A stretch of 64,000 nt of DNA. Source: Verrucomicrobiaceae bacterium. Its GTDB lineage: Bacteria; Verrucomicrobiota; Verrucomicrobiia; Verrucomicrobiales; Verrucomicrobiaceae. Location of the stretch: contig JAEUHM010000011.1 of NCBI GenBank assembly GCA_016795485.1, positions 1-64,000 on the forward strand. Direction: 5' to 3'. Below the pieces are notes generated by a model that saw only the letters and a list, made by a program, of their open reading frames with translations, did no database searches and was not told where the DNA came from. How positions within the stretch are numbered: position 1 is the first letter of the stretch; the number at the start of each line of letters is the position of its first letter. Position numbers and translations under genes: made by a program. This document shows, one piece after another, positions 1 through 9,784 of this stretch.

Positions 1-1052
1 TCTGGAAGGCACCGTGGGTGCGTGAGGGCGCGGTGGTGAAAGCTGCGGCGAATGATGCGACAAGCTGGATCGGCAAGATCGCGGACGGGACGGTTCGCGT
101 GCGGTTCCGGGCGCTCGACGTGGGACCGACGAATGCCCCTCCGTTGCAAATCTCGGTGCGCGCCACACCGGTCGCAGGCACGACGAAAGATGTCCGATAC
201 CTTTTCCAATTCCTCCCGCAGAAACGCATCTGCCACCTCCTCTATCTTGAAAAGGGCGGGGGTGCTGGCACGGAGAAGACCGAGTACCTATGGCGGGAGA
301 AGCCGTTCCTTCCGACCTCCGCCGGCTCGAATGAGTTCGAGTTTGAGATTCACGCGGAGGGTGACCAGTTGAGCGTTTGGTCCGGCGGACAAGTCATCGC
401 TTCCATTCACGATTCCCGCGTTTCGTCTGGATCTTGCGGAATCATCGCGAACCCGGGCATCGACATCACACGCGCCGAGACCACCGGAATCGGGGAGAAG
501 AAATCCACTGTAGCAACACTGCCGAACATCACGAACTGGCAGGACGTGACGGCCGCGACGCGTGACGCCGCACGCACGATTCCCCATATCGTCGTCGATC
601 AGGACGCGATCCGCTCATCCGCCCAAGACAGCCTCACCATTCCAATTTCACCGCGCAGCCGCCGCGACTGCGCCGTGCGACTGCATCACTCGGGAGGCGG
701 TCAGATCGTCATGCGCCGAAACGACGCGGGGTTCCTCTTCGTGCTCTGCCAGAGCACACAGACCATCTTCAGCCGCTATGAAAAGGATTTGCCAAAGGCG
801 GTCTCCATCGGGCCGTCACGCATCCACGACGCCGGGTTCGATTATCACCAGCCGCACGAGACCGTCGTGGTGATCCAAGGCACCAAGATCCGAGCATGGG
901 TCGATGGGAAACTCATCGGTGAAGCGGAGGATACGAAGTTCACGGAAGGCACGACGCACATCGCTCTACTTCCTTCCTCTGTAGTGACAAAGGTGGAGAT
1001 CGCGGAACTGGATGGAGCGGCACTAAAGGCAAGTGACAGCCCTTCTGAATGA
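1..1052 (+). CDS. 3' part of a large protein with two LamG/DUF1080-like modules (truncated by window edge)
   Basis: The reading frame is open to the first base of the window, so only the C-terminal part of about 350 residues is visible. Two similar beta-rich modules can be seen. Each has a stretch of the type 'vrFRALD...' followed by 'LSVWSGGQVIAS' or 'IRAWVDGKLIGEAED', which is the pattern of concanavalin-like or DUF1080-like domains in which a small ligand or cofactor phrase is followed by a 'dG' turn. In Verrucomicrobia such tails are often attached to serine/threonine protein kinases that sit beside an ECF sigma gene, and an ECF gene lies tail-to-tail 40 bp downstream. The kinase part would be upstream of the window, so this identity is inference only. 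Confidence 0.6.
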   Translation, partial: WKAPWVREGAVVKAAANDATSWIGKIADGTVRVRFRALDVGPTNAPPLQISVRATPVAGTTKDVRYLFQFLPQKRICHLLYLEKGGGAGTEKTEYLWREKPFLPTSAGSNEFEFEIHAEGDQLSVWSGGQVIASIHDSRVSSGSCGIIANPGIDITRAETTGIGEKKSTVATLPNITNWQDVTAATRDAARTIPHIVVDQDAIRSSAQDSLTIPISPRSRRDCAVRLHHSGGGQIVMRRNDAGFLFVLCQSTQTIFSRYEKDLPKAVSIGPSRIHDAGFDYHQPHETVVVIQGTKIRAWVDGKLIGEAEDTKFTEGTTHIALLPSSVVTKVEIAELDGAALKASDSPSE

Positions 1053-1092
1053 AGCTCGAGGACTTCGGCGGTGACTCAAGAGAGTAGGGCGG

Positions 1093-1845
1093 TTAGCCGC
1101 TGCGCCCGATCACTTTCATGAGGTGCGCCAGCTCGGCCATCTGCTCGGCAGGATCACTGACGGTCTGCGCAATCTCGGCCTCGATGAGCCTAGCATAGCG
1201 CTTTCTCATGCGGTGGATTTGGACGCGCAGTGAGCTTTCGTTGATGCCAAGCCGTGCGGCAGCCTCGGCATACGGCGTGGCATTGTCACCCAGGGGCAGG
1301 AACTCGCGCATTTGCTCGTATTCGTCCAAGTTGTTGCCCTGGATGAACTCCGCCCGCAGTTTTTCGGCGGCGGCAGCCAGCAGCTCATAGGCCCATGCGC
1401 GGTCGAAGATCAGCTCGGGATCCTTACGGTCCGCAGGCTCGCGCTGGTAGCGGTCCTCGGCCACGTCTTCGTCAAACGATACTGTTATGACCTGACCGCC
1501 ACGTTTTTCAGCGTTCTCGTGGCGGTTCTGTTTGTGTGCGACGTTGCGCAGGATGGCCAGCATGAAGGTCCTCATGCGCCCGTGTTCCTGCTGCGCGGCG
1601 TGCAGGGCCTCGTGCGAAATGAGGTTGTGGAAAAAGGCCTGCGTCACGTCCTCCGCATCATGGGCCGAGAAGCCGAAGCGCCGGGCGTAGGCATAGATGG
1701 GATACCAGTACTGGCTGCAGATCTCCTCCAGCGCGCGCGCCGCATCGCGCGCGCTGCCTCTTTGCACCTTCTGGATCAGCGTCCAGCTGGTGGTGGGGAA
1801 GGGCGATTGGCCTTCGGGTGACGAGGAATCGGGGGGGCTGCTCAT
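1093..1845 (-). CDS. ECF-type RNA polymerase sigma factor
   Basis: A 250-aa sigma-70 family protein. The N-terminal 'FPTTSWTLIQ' motif is characteristic of a sigma-factor family expanded in Verrucomicrobia and Planctomycetes. Region 2 follows (around residues 35-110: 'YWYPIYAYARRFGFSAHDAED', then an 'RMRTFMLAILRNVAHKQ' core-binding helix), and a region 4 helix-turn-helix lies near residues 190-225 ('YAEAAARLGINESSLRVQIHRMRKRY'). It would direct core polymerase to its own promoter set. No anti-sigma gene is adjacent. It diverges from the 2443-aa surface protein gene across 88 bp, so it may control that gene; this is inferred from position. A paralogue is at 62798-63490. Confidence 0.9.
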   Translation of the reverse strand: MSSPPDSSSPEGQSPFPTTSWTLIQKVQRGSARDAARALEEICSQYWYPIYAYARRFGFSAHDAEDVTQAFFHNLISHEALHAAQQEHGRMRTFMLAILRNVAHKQNRHENAEKRGGQVITVSFDEDVAEDRYQREPADRKDPELIFDRAWAYELLAAAAEKLRAEFIQGNNLDEYEQMREFLPLGDNATPYAEAAARLGINESSLRVQIHRMRKRYARLIEAEIAQTVSDPAEQMAELAHLMKVIGRSG

Positions 1846-1933
1846 GTCCTGCGTCTTTTATGCCAGTATTTTGCAGAGCCGTGTAACAATTTTTTCGAGG
1901 TCGGTATGAAGGGGGCAATCCGCACCTCATGCC

Positions 1934-4900
1934 ATGAAAACACTTCGACTTTTCGCTCTCCTCACGATCCTGCCGCTCAGCGCTTTCGCGGGGCCGTTCT
2001 CCAACGGCAGCTTCGAGCAGGCTGGGATCACCACGGGCTCAGAAGAGCCGCTGAGCTCTTCTTCGACGACTGTCACGGGCTGGACGGTCAAGGCATCGGG
2101 CACGGTGCATAGCGCGGCGGATGATTACTCCGCCACGCTGAACAATAGCACGCGCACCTGGCAGTATGGCTATCGCAGCACGCTGGCGTCTTCCTCGCTC
2201 ACGCTCTACTCGATGCACGGAGTGTATTACGGATCGGATGCGTGGTCGACGGGAGCCACCACGCCGTCGGTGATCCACAACGGCACCGCCGTTGCCCAGC
2301 CAAGTAGTGACGGAGTGGTATTGCAACCCAACCAATTGTTTTCTCATCCAGGGAATGGGGGGGTGTTCTCAGTGGTCCGTTGGACAGCACCGGCGGGTGG
2401 CCCCCCTGGCGGACGCTCGTATGCGATTCATGCAGATTGGGTCGGCCTGGGATCACAATCCACGGTCGATGTGCATGTGCTGATCAATGGCATTTCCGTG
2501 TATGACGGCACCCTCGCCGGACGGGGCACGACGACGAACACCGACAGCACTCTGACGCTTCCATTCACGCTGCCTGCCGGGATGACCGTGGAGTTCGCCG
2601 TGGGCGATGGTGGCAATGGCCACAGTGGCGACAGCACGGGGATGAACGCGACGATCACCGAGCAAGTGGCGGGTGGTGGTGCGGGCATGATCTATGAGCG
2701 AAACACGAACTCCCACGGCGTCACGGCTGTAGAGGGCTCGCATGTATTGAGCTTTGGTCACAATGGCGGGCACGGCGGCACCATCTCGCAGACCTTCGAT
2801 ACGGTGCCGGGCGCGACGTATCAGGTGGCTTACTCGCTGGCTCAAATGCTGGCCGGTGGCAATGACGGCCAGACAATGAGCGTGGAAGCATTCAATGGCT
2901 CCACGTCTTTGGCACCTGCGGTGAGCAACTCCCTTCCAACCACGCAGAACCAGTGGGGAGCTGGCACGATTTATAGCTTCACCGCCACCTCGACGTCAAC
3001 CAAGCTGGTCTTCAATGACACCACACCCGATGCGGCTGGCGCAAACACGGCCTGGGCACTCGACAGCGTCAACCTGGCTGTCACCCTGCCAGCAGTGCTC
3101 GCGGGTCCGGAGGAATACAACGGGCACACGTATTTCCTCGTGAATCAAGCCACCTGGCAGGGAGGGGAAAACGAGGCCGTGGCCAGAGGCGGTCACCTGG
3201 TGACCATCGATAATGCCAGCGAGCAGACCTGGGTCTTCAATACCTTCAAATCGGTTGGCGCCGTCAATCGCAATCTCTGGATCGGACTGCGCGAGGTTAC
3301 GACCGATGGGAACTACCTCTGGGTCAGCGGTGAGACGCCGCAGCCACCCTATATGAACTGGCATCCCACCGTGCCTGACAACCTCGGCGGGAACGAGAAC
3401 TACGCCCACATGTTTGCCCATAACAATCCTTATGGCGGCATTCCGGGTTCGTGGAATGACTCTACCAGTCCTCCTATCTATCCCTTTGTGGAACCCTTTG
3501 CCTCCATTGTGGAAGTGGAGAATACGCAGCCCATCGTTTCGGGTTACGCCAACGTATGGCTTGCCGGTCATCCCAATGGCACCACCGCTCGCCAGACAGA
3601 TTCCGCGCCTGCGGATTCGCCGAAGCTCGCAGGCATCAACGTCGTGGGCGGACGTGATCTCGTTTTCACAGTGGGAGGCGGCACGAGCAACGGCCCCTCT
3701 GGTCCAGCGTTGCCAGCTGATGGTGCGAACATCATCACGCATGATGCGGAGAACAGCATCGCCTCGCTCACGGCTCCGCTTACCGCGCTTGTCGGGGTGT
3801 TCCTCGATGCCAGTGTGCCTTCTGGTGACGCTCCTGAGCAATATCTTGATTACACGTCGGATGTGGCGCGCGATGCACGCCACTATACGCCCGGCTTAAG
3901 GCAGCCCTTCTACATCGGTGATGGCCTAACGGCAGGGGGGATCCCACAGACCTTCCGCGTACCCTCGGGTGCCACACGACTCTTCCTCGGTGCGCTGGAT
4001 GCGTATGACAATCATCTCAACTTTGGCTCCTTCGTCGTTGGCATCACCGAAGCTGCGCCAATCGACACTATTGAGCCACCGCCGAATCTTGTCTCGTGGT
4101 GGCCGGGTGAAAACTCCGCGTGGGACGTGGCGGGCATTGGCCGTGGCTCGATGAAGAATGCCGCGCACAATGGAATGGACGCGTATGGCCCGGGCAAGGT
4201 GGGCCGTGCATTTGTGTTCGATGGTGTGGATGATCATATCCAGGGGAGACCCGCGGGCATCAGTTTGGTGCAGGAGTTGACCATTGAGGCGTGGATCAAT
4301 CCTTCGTCCGTCTCAGGCGAGCGAGAAATCATTTCGAAGCGCGACGACAACAATACGAATGTCTCGTATGCGCTCTTCCTCCGTGACGGGCATCTCGTGT
4401 ATCTCTCGCGTTCGGCGGGTGTGGACAGGGAGTTGGCAGATACAGGCACCATTCCTGTCGGTGTATGGACGCATGTGGTCATGACCGAGTCTTACACCGC
4501 TGGGCGCAAGCTCTATGTCAATGGCAACGTCGTCGCTTCCGCATCAGAGACACCGCCAAGCCGGCCCAATACGAGCGGACCTCTCAGCATTGGCGCTTAC
4601 GTGACGACGGCCAATCCCACGGCCACACCGGGTGCGCCGTTTGCGGGCAGCATTGACGAACTGACGCTCTTCAATCGTGCACTGAGTTCGACGGAGATCA
4701 GTCTCATAGTGAGCGTCGGTGCGGGCGGCAAAGACCGTGCCGATCCAGCGCGCGACTTCTCTCCCGTGGCCAATCCCAACACCCCATGGAAGTATGGCTG
4801 GATTCAAGCTGGACCGATCAGCCCCACCTATCTTGAAGGCGGCAATCCAGCCCAGGGCGGCCTCTTCCCCAAACCCGCACAGGCCAGCGGTGACTTCCAC

Positions 4901-7900
4901 GCCTATATGAAAACTCCGCCAACGGCGCAGGTGATCTTCAACGTCAACGAAACGCAGCGCCTAGTTTCCGGCGCGCTGGAACTGAATCCGTTGCTGTTCG
5001 TCATGAATCCTTCATCCGACGGATCCTTTGCCGTGCTCCGCTGGACGGCTCCCGCCAGTGGACGATTCGCTGTAAGCGCCACCTTCACCGGTGCGCACGA
5101 TGGTGTGGCGGCCACCAGCGACGTGCATGTGCTGCACAACTCGGACACCCTCTTTGACAGCACGATCAACTCCTTCCAAGGCGACGGTGCATCTTTCACT
5201 GACACGATCTCCGTCGGTGCGGGAGATACTGTGGACTGGCTCGTCGGTGGCAATGGCACCAACTCTAACGATCATACCGGCCTCGTCGCGAGCGTGGTGC
5301 TCATCGACCACTCACCCTTCCAGATTCCCACACTGCAAGACTTTAAGTTCACCGGCACGCTGATGACGGGCAAGACAGTGCTGGTGAATGCGGTCAACGG
5401 CGAGCGGCAACTCTATCCGACCATGACCGCGAAGCTTCAGTATTCGCCCACGCCGTGGGATGACAGCAGTTGGCTGGATGTGCCCGGCGGCACGATGACG
5501 CCCACCGGATCGACTGGCTTCACTCTGCTCGTCAATACGCTGCCCGCAGGCCACTTCGCCTTCCGCATAGCCACATCAGTGTCAGGCGTGGGTGATTCCT
5601 ATAGCGCGCCGTCGGAAATGTATGATGTGCTGCCTGCGGGGGCAGCCATTGAGATAAAAGTCACTGCAGTCAGTGACAGCGATGCTACTGGAGCCACCAC
5701 TCATCGAGGCGACTACATCGACTACCTCGTGCAGTTTAGAAACACTGGCGGTAATGCCGTGTTGCCGGCATCGCAGCACAAAATCGAAGCGAAGATCCCC
5801 ACTGGCACGAGCTACTTCAACTCATCACCCGCAGCAACGCCTCTCAAAACCAGTGGTGCCATCACCGGACTGTCTTGGCCGATCATTCGCAACCTTAACC
5901 CTGTGGATATGATGTTACCCTTCACGGCCAAGACTGGGTCCGATGTGATCACGGTAGTGAACCACGGCTTTGATGATGGTGACACTGTTGAACTGCGCGC
6001 GAGCACGACGGGCACGCTGCCAGGAGGTCTGCGTGAAGGCATCATCTACAAGGTGACGTCCTCTACGAGCAACAGCTTAAAGCTCATCGAACCGGGAAGG
6101 ACCACCTCCATCAAGTGTACGAACACAGGCATCGGCACGCACACGATGCGCCGTGAATCTGACACCTGGCAGAAGCGCCTCTTCACCGTGAGCGTGACCG
6201 ATCCGACAAAGGTGCAGGACACACCCACACCCGTCATCAATCCCGTGGGGGGCACTATCGTTTCTGATGTGAAGATGAAGCGAGCCACCGGCGCTGACAT
6301 ACCTGCGGCAGTTGCCACGACTACAGTGGTCAATCCGTTGCGTCTCACTGGCACGATCCGTGGCGACTCGCAGATGAAGCAGGGCGGCATTGTGAACATC
6401 GACTTCAAAGTCACCAATGGCGCGAGCTACACAACCACAGGAACCAATCTGGTGGTGCGCGCGCCCGCCGGACTCACCCTATTGCAAGGCTCTGCATTCG
6501 TGAACGGCAACGAAACCGGCGGCGCGCCCATCGATCCAGTGACGAGAAAACAAATACCCGGCTACTACCCCGGAAAACCTAACCCTTACCTGGAGGAAGA
6601 CACGCAGTTGAACCAACTCGTCACTTTCAACCTTGGCAACATGCTTGGCGGCACCGCACTCACTTGCCGCGTCTCCTTCCGCATTCAGTATGACTGGAAT
6701 CCAGCGCTGCCCATCTCCTTCAACAACGCCATCGTCAGCATCAAGCGTCCCGGAACGGGAGCCTCCACGCGCAATCCCGTCACTGGCACACTGCTTAGCC
6801 CTTTGGTGATCAACGTGGCTGCGGCTCCTTTTGATCCGCGCCCCGCTCTTGCCCTCACCATCACGCAGGAAGCCGCTGGCATCCTGCCCGGCAACAGCGC
6901 CGTGGCGGTGGTGATCGACCGCAATGACATGGTGGCTGGCAGCAGTCCGCAGCGCTCTGTGAGGCAAATCGTGTATCGCATGACCTATCGAAACTACGGC
7001 AATGTTAGCGCGGAGTTCGTGCGCATGGCGGTGCCGCTGCCGGCCAACACCACCTACGTCTCCGGCACCGCCGTGGTGAAGCTTGCGCCGAATGACAAGA
7101 ATCCCACCGGCACCAGCACGCCTGCCGTGGTAGGCTCTTTTTTGATCTTCAACTTGCCCCACCTGGAGAAGTTCGGCGTGCTTGGCTATGAAAAGACACT
7201 GGAGTTCCGCGTCACCGTGAAGTCTGGTCTACCCACCGGCACGCGCATCATCCAGCAGGGTGGCTCCGTCACCACACGCGATCTGGGCATCGCATCGCAA
7301 GCACGGCATCAATTGGAAGCAGAGGTGTCCACACCTGCGGTGATGCGATATAAGTCGGATGGATTCACCATCTCCAACGGCAGCAGCATCAGCGAAGTGC
7401 GCCATCGCCATTTCTACGAAAACACGGGCACTCTGCCGGCTTCCGGGGTGGAGATCCGGTATGCGATACCTACCGGCTACAAGTTCGTCGATGCTGTCTT
7501 CCTCAATGCAAACGGCACCAAGAATGTGATCAAAAGCCTGAGCATCACCAAGCCACTGGTGCCAACCTCCGGCACCGTCATCTTCCCTGTGGGAACAGTG
7601 AATCGCTACAAGCTGGTGAAGGGTGTGCCCGTGTCTGGTGGTGGGTTCGCGGTGGTGCGATTGCAAATCGATCCCGACAATCCGCCCACGAGTGCCAACG
7701 ACTGGCGTCGCGATGGCAGCTTCACGCACACCAGCACCGTGCCCGCACCACCCCCAGCGCCCATGCTCTCTGCCCTGACGGGTTCCCAAGGGGAACCTAT
7801 CAAGCTCAGCCTCGCGCCTTCCAAACTCTACGTCGGTGTGTTCGGTGCAGCCTATTACGCGCCGGAAGACGATCCTGCCAACGAACGCCTCATTACCTAT

Positions 7901-9265
7901 CAAGTGCTGTGGGGCAGTAACTCGAATCAATCCCCCGGGGCTGGTGCCATGCTCTTTCCCATTCCCGCCAACACCACCTACGTGCGTCACACACCCAGCA
8001 TAGTCATGACCGGAGGCGCTGGTGAATCAGGCAACTATTCTCCACCCGGATCTCAGTTTGGCGGCACCAATGGGAAAGTAAGTTGGGGACTAACCAACGG
8101 TACAAATACCGCCACAACGGCATTTGTCACTGTCCGCATCAATGACGGTTTCACGGGCACCGTGGTGTGCGATGAAGCCTATGCCAGTGGGGATCGGACC
8201 GGCAAACGCTATCAGATGCGCGGCCGCACCACAGTGTATGCGCCTGGGGAATCGTTAGACTCGCGCAAGCAGCGTCTGGCCAATGACTCGGTCGGCAACG
8301 CCAACCTTGCTGACCGCGCCTCGAAGAGCGCAGGCTTCGACAAGTTTATTCGCAGGATCGACTCGATTAACGCTGGCTCGTCATGGATGAATTTCAGCGG
8401 GACGGACGCCTTCACCGTGGCTGGGAATAATGCCGTGCTGATTCCTCTGGGTGGAGGCAAAATCGTGGCTGCTGGCGGTGGCAACATTGTGGCAGCAGGA
8501 GGCGGCAACATCGTAGCGGGTGGCGGCGGGAACATTGTGGCTGGTGGCGGCGGGAACATTGTGGCTGGTGGGGGTGGCAATATTGTCGCTGCCGGTGGCG
8601 GGAACATCGTGGCCGCAGGCGGTGGCAACATCTTCTCCGGTGTCACCAACATCGTAGCGGCAGGCGGCGGCAACATCGTGGCGGCAGGTGGCGGAAATTT
8701 TGTTAAGGTCGATGTGCCAGGCCGCGGAATGCTCTCCGCGACCGACCTCTACAAGAGCATGGCGCAGATCGTTGCTGCCGGTGGTGGCAATATCGTCGCT
8801 GGTGGAGGGGGCAATCTGGTGGACCTGAAGAATGCTGTAGTCGCCAACGATGGTGCGGGCCTCGTCGGCCTGGACGGAGCCTCGCTTGTGGGCATGGACG
8901 GCGCCAGCTTTGGCACCCTTCGTATCGAAGCCGATGGTGCCTTGAAGATGATCCCACCCACCGTGGTCGAGCAAGTGGTGCAACTGCGAGGGCCGATTGA
9001 CGCGGTGATCGCGAATGACGGAGCGGGCCTGACGGAGATTGCGGTGGCAGCAGTCGAGGGTGGAGCCGTAGTGGACGCCAACAGCTTGAATGTCATTTCC
9101 CAAGCGGCACTCCTCGGCCAGGACGGCGCATCCCTACTCGGCCAGGATGGTGCATCCATCATTGGCGAGCATGGTGCCGGGATCATTGGTGAGCACGGCG
9201 CTGGTTTCAAAGGCATGTCAGCGCCTTTCACAGGAGGAGTCGGATTTGGCTCAGGTCAGCGGTGA
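1934..9265 (+). CDS. Giant secreted C-type lectin / LamG / DUF11-like protein with C-terminal octapeptide repeats
   Basis: A 2443-aa protein with a clear Sec signal peptide (residues 1-19, ending 'PLSAFA', mature start GPFSNGSFE). Visible domains are: carbohydrate-binding-like beta regions to about residue 380; a C-type lectin domain around 394-533 ('GHTYFLVNQATW', 'NLWIGLR', 'YMNWHPTVPDN'); a LamG/concanavalin domain around 718-935 ('NLVSWWPGENSAWD', 'LTIEAWINPSS', 'IDELTLFNRAL'); and several DUF11-like beta-sandwich repeats from about 1240 to 2100 ('DYIDYLVQFRNTGG', 'RQIVYRMTYRNYG'). The C-terminus has 8-residue repeats of the types IVAAGGGN (about 2172-2296) and LLGQDGAS / IIGEHGAG (about 2303-2430). 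It is most likely a cell-surface or matrix adhesin. Its TGA is followed in the same frame by the 21-bp array at 9284-9598. Confidence 0.88.
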   Translation: MKTLRLFALLTILPLSAFAGPFSNGSFEQAGITTGSEEPLSSSSTTVTGWTVKASGTVHSAADDYSATLNNSTRTWQYGYRSTLASSSLTLYSMHGVYYGSDAWSTGATTPSVIHNGTAVAQPSSDGVVLQPNQLFSHPGNGGVFSVVRWTAPAGGPPGGRSYAIHADWVGLGSQSTVDVHVLINGISVYDGTLAGRGTTTNTDSTLTLPFTLPAGMTVEFAVGDGGNGHSGDSTGMNATITEQVAGGGAGMIYERNTNSHGVTAVEGSHVLSFGHNGGHGGTISQTFDTVPGATYQVAYSLAQMLAGGNDGQTMSVEAFNGSTSLAPAVSNSLPTTQNQWGAGTIYSFTATSTSTKLVFNDTTPDAAGANTAWALDSVNLAVTLPAVLAGPEEYNGHTYFLVNQATWQGGENEAVARGGHLVTIDNASEQTWVFNTFKSVGAVNRNLWIGLREVTTDGNYLWVSGETPQPPYMNWHPTVPDNLGGNENYAHMFAHNNPYGGIPGSWNDSTSPPIYPFVEPFASIVEVENTQPIVSGYANVWLAGHPNGTTARQTDSAPADSPKLAGINVVGGRDLVFTVGGGTSNGPSGPALPADGANIITHDAENSIASLTAPLTALVGVFLDASVPSGDAPEQYLDYTSDVARDARHYTPGLRQPFYIGDGLTAGGIPQTFRVPSGATRLFLGALDAYDNHLNFGSFVVGITEAAPIDTIEPPPNLVSWWPGENSAWDVAGIGRGSMKNAAHNGMDAYGPGKVGRAFVFDGVDDHIQGRPAGISLVQELTIEAWINPSSVSGEREIISKRDDNNTNVSYALFLRDGHLVYLSRSAGVDRELADTGTIPVGVWTHVVMTESYTAGRKLYVNGNVVASASETPPSRPNTSGPLSIGAYVTTANPTATPGAPFAGSIDELTLFNRALSSTEISLIVSVGAGGKDRADPARDFSPVANPNTPWKYGWIQAGPISPTYLEGGNPAQGGLFPKPAQASGDFHAYMKTPPTAQVIFNVNETQRLVSGALELNPLLFVMNPSSDGSFAVLRWTAPASGRFAVSATFTGAHDGVAATSDVHVLHNSDTLFDSTINSFQGDGASFTDTISVGAGDTVDWLVGGNGTNSNDHTGLVASVVLIDHSPFQIPTLQDFKFTGTLMTGKTVLVNAVNGERQLYPTMTAKLQYSPTPWDDSSWLDVPGGTMTPTGSTGFTLLVNTLPAGHFAFRIATSVSGVGDSYSAPSEMYDVLPAGAAIEIKVTAVSDSDATGATTHRGDYIDYLVQFRNTGGNAVLPASQHKIEAKIPTGTSYFNSSPAATPLKTSGAITGLSWPIIRNLNPVDMMLPFTAKTGSDVITVVNHGFDDGDTVELRASTTGTLPGGLREGIIYKVTSSTSNSLKLIEPGRTTSIKCTNTGIGTHTMRRESDTWQKRLFTVSVTDPTKVQDTPTPVINPVGGTIVSDVKMKRATGADIPAAVATTTVVNPLRLTGTIRGDSQMKQGGIVNIDFKVTNGASYTTTGTNLVVRAPAGLTLLQGSAFVNGNETGGAPIDPVTRKQIPGYYPGKPNPYLEEDTQLNQLVTFNLGNMLGGTALTCRVSFRIQYDWNPALPISFNNAIVSIKRPGTGASTRNPVTGTLLSPLVINVAAAPFDPRPALALTITQEAAGILPGNSAVAVVIDRNDMVAGSSPQRSVRQIVYRMTYRNYGNVSAEFVRMAVPLPANTTYVSGTAVVKLAPNDKNPTGTSTPAVVGSFLIFNLPHLEKFGVLGYEKTLEFRVTVKSGLPTGTRIIQQGGSVTTRDLGIASQARHQLEAEVSTPAVMRYKSDGFTISNGSSISEVRHRHFYENTGTLPASGVEIRYAIPTGYKFVDAVFLNANGTKNVIKSLSITKPLVPTSGTVIFPVGTVNRYKLVKGVPVSGGGFAVVRLQIDPDNPPTSANDWRRDGSFTHTSTVPAPPPAPMLSALTGSQGEPIKLSLAPSKLYVGVFGAAYYAPEDDPANERLITYQVLWGSNSNQSPGAGAMLFPIPANTTYVRHTPSIVMTGGAGESGNYSPPGSQFGGTNGKVSWGLTNGTNTATTAFVTVRINDGFTGTVVCDEAYASGDRTGKRYQMRGRTTVYAPGESLDSRKQRLANDSVGNANLADRASKSAGFDKFIRRIDSINAGSSWMNFSGTDAFTVAGNNAVLIPLGGGKIVAAGGGNIVAAGGGNIVAGGGGNIVAGGGGNIVAGGGGNIVAAGGGNIVAAGGGNIFSGVTNIVAAGGGNIVAAGGGNFVKVDVPGRGMLSATDLYKSMAQIVAAGGGNIVAGGGGNLVDLKNAVVANDGAGLVGLDGASLVGMDGASFGTLRIEADGALKMIPPTVVEQVVQLRGPIDAVIANDGAGLTEIAVAAVEGGAVVDANSLNVISQAALLGQDGASLLGQDGASIIGEHGAGIIGEHGAGFKGMSAPFTGGVGFGSGQR

Positions 9266-9283
9266 GAGACTTCAGACACCTCC

Positions 9284-9598
9284 CAGAATGGTTCTGCAAA
9301 GGCGCAGAATGATTCTGTAGCGGTGCAGAATGATTCTGTCGTGTCGCAGAATGGTTCTGCAAAGGCGCAAAATGATTCTGCAGCGGTGCAAATTGATTCT
9401 GTCGTGTCGCAAAATGGTTCTGCAAAGGCGCAGAATGATTCTGCAGCGGCGCAAAATGATTCTGCCGTGTCGCAAAATGGTTCTGCAAAGGCACAGAATG
9501 ATTCCGTAGCGGCGCAAAATGATTCTGCCGTGTCGCAAAATGGTTCTGCAAAGGCGCAGAACCATTCTGCAGCGGTGCAGAATCATCCTGTACCTGCT
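9284..9598. repeat. 21-bp tandem array, 15 units, organised as five 63-bp higher-order repeats
   Basis: Fifteen consecutive units start every 21 bp from 9284 without a single indel. Each unit has a 13-bp near-palindromic core of the type CAGAATGATTCTG (variants CAAAATGATTCTG and CAGAATGGTTCTG) plus an 8-bp linker. The linkers cycle through three kinds (CAAAGGCG, YAGCGGYG, YCGTGTCG), giving a 63-bp super-repeat present five times (9284, 9347, 9410, 9473 and 9536). Read in the frame of the upstream 2443-aa gene, past its TGA at 9263-9265, the array encodes heptads QNGSAKA-QNDSAAV-QNDSVVS and stays open to a TGA at 9662-9664. Some core changes (CAG to CAA) are silent in that frame although they weaken the palindrome. 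Confidence 0.95.
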
Positions 9599-9784
9599 CA
9601 AAATCGGGTCAAAAGGCCCGAAATGGCCCGAAAATGCCTCGAAACGCACCCAACCGGCCTTTGAGGGGGCTGGAGGAGGGTTTGACTGTTTCCAGGTGAG
9701 GAGCCGGGGCGAGCCGAGCCGCCATTTCCCGAGAAAACAGGGATTGCTTGTCCAATGCGAGGTGGCCTAAATCCAAAAATCAGC

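Noticed and set aside
8212..8676. Proline-rich minus-strand open frame
   Set aside because: It is the antisense of the IVAAGGGN repeats of the 2443-aa protein, whose third-position variation supports the plus strand.
9284..9598. CRISPR array
   Set aside because: The units are contiguous 21-bp repeats with recurring linkers; there are no unique spacers and no cas genes in the window. The same holds for 34680-34889.
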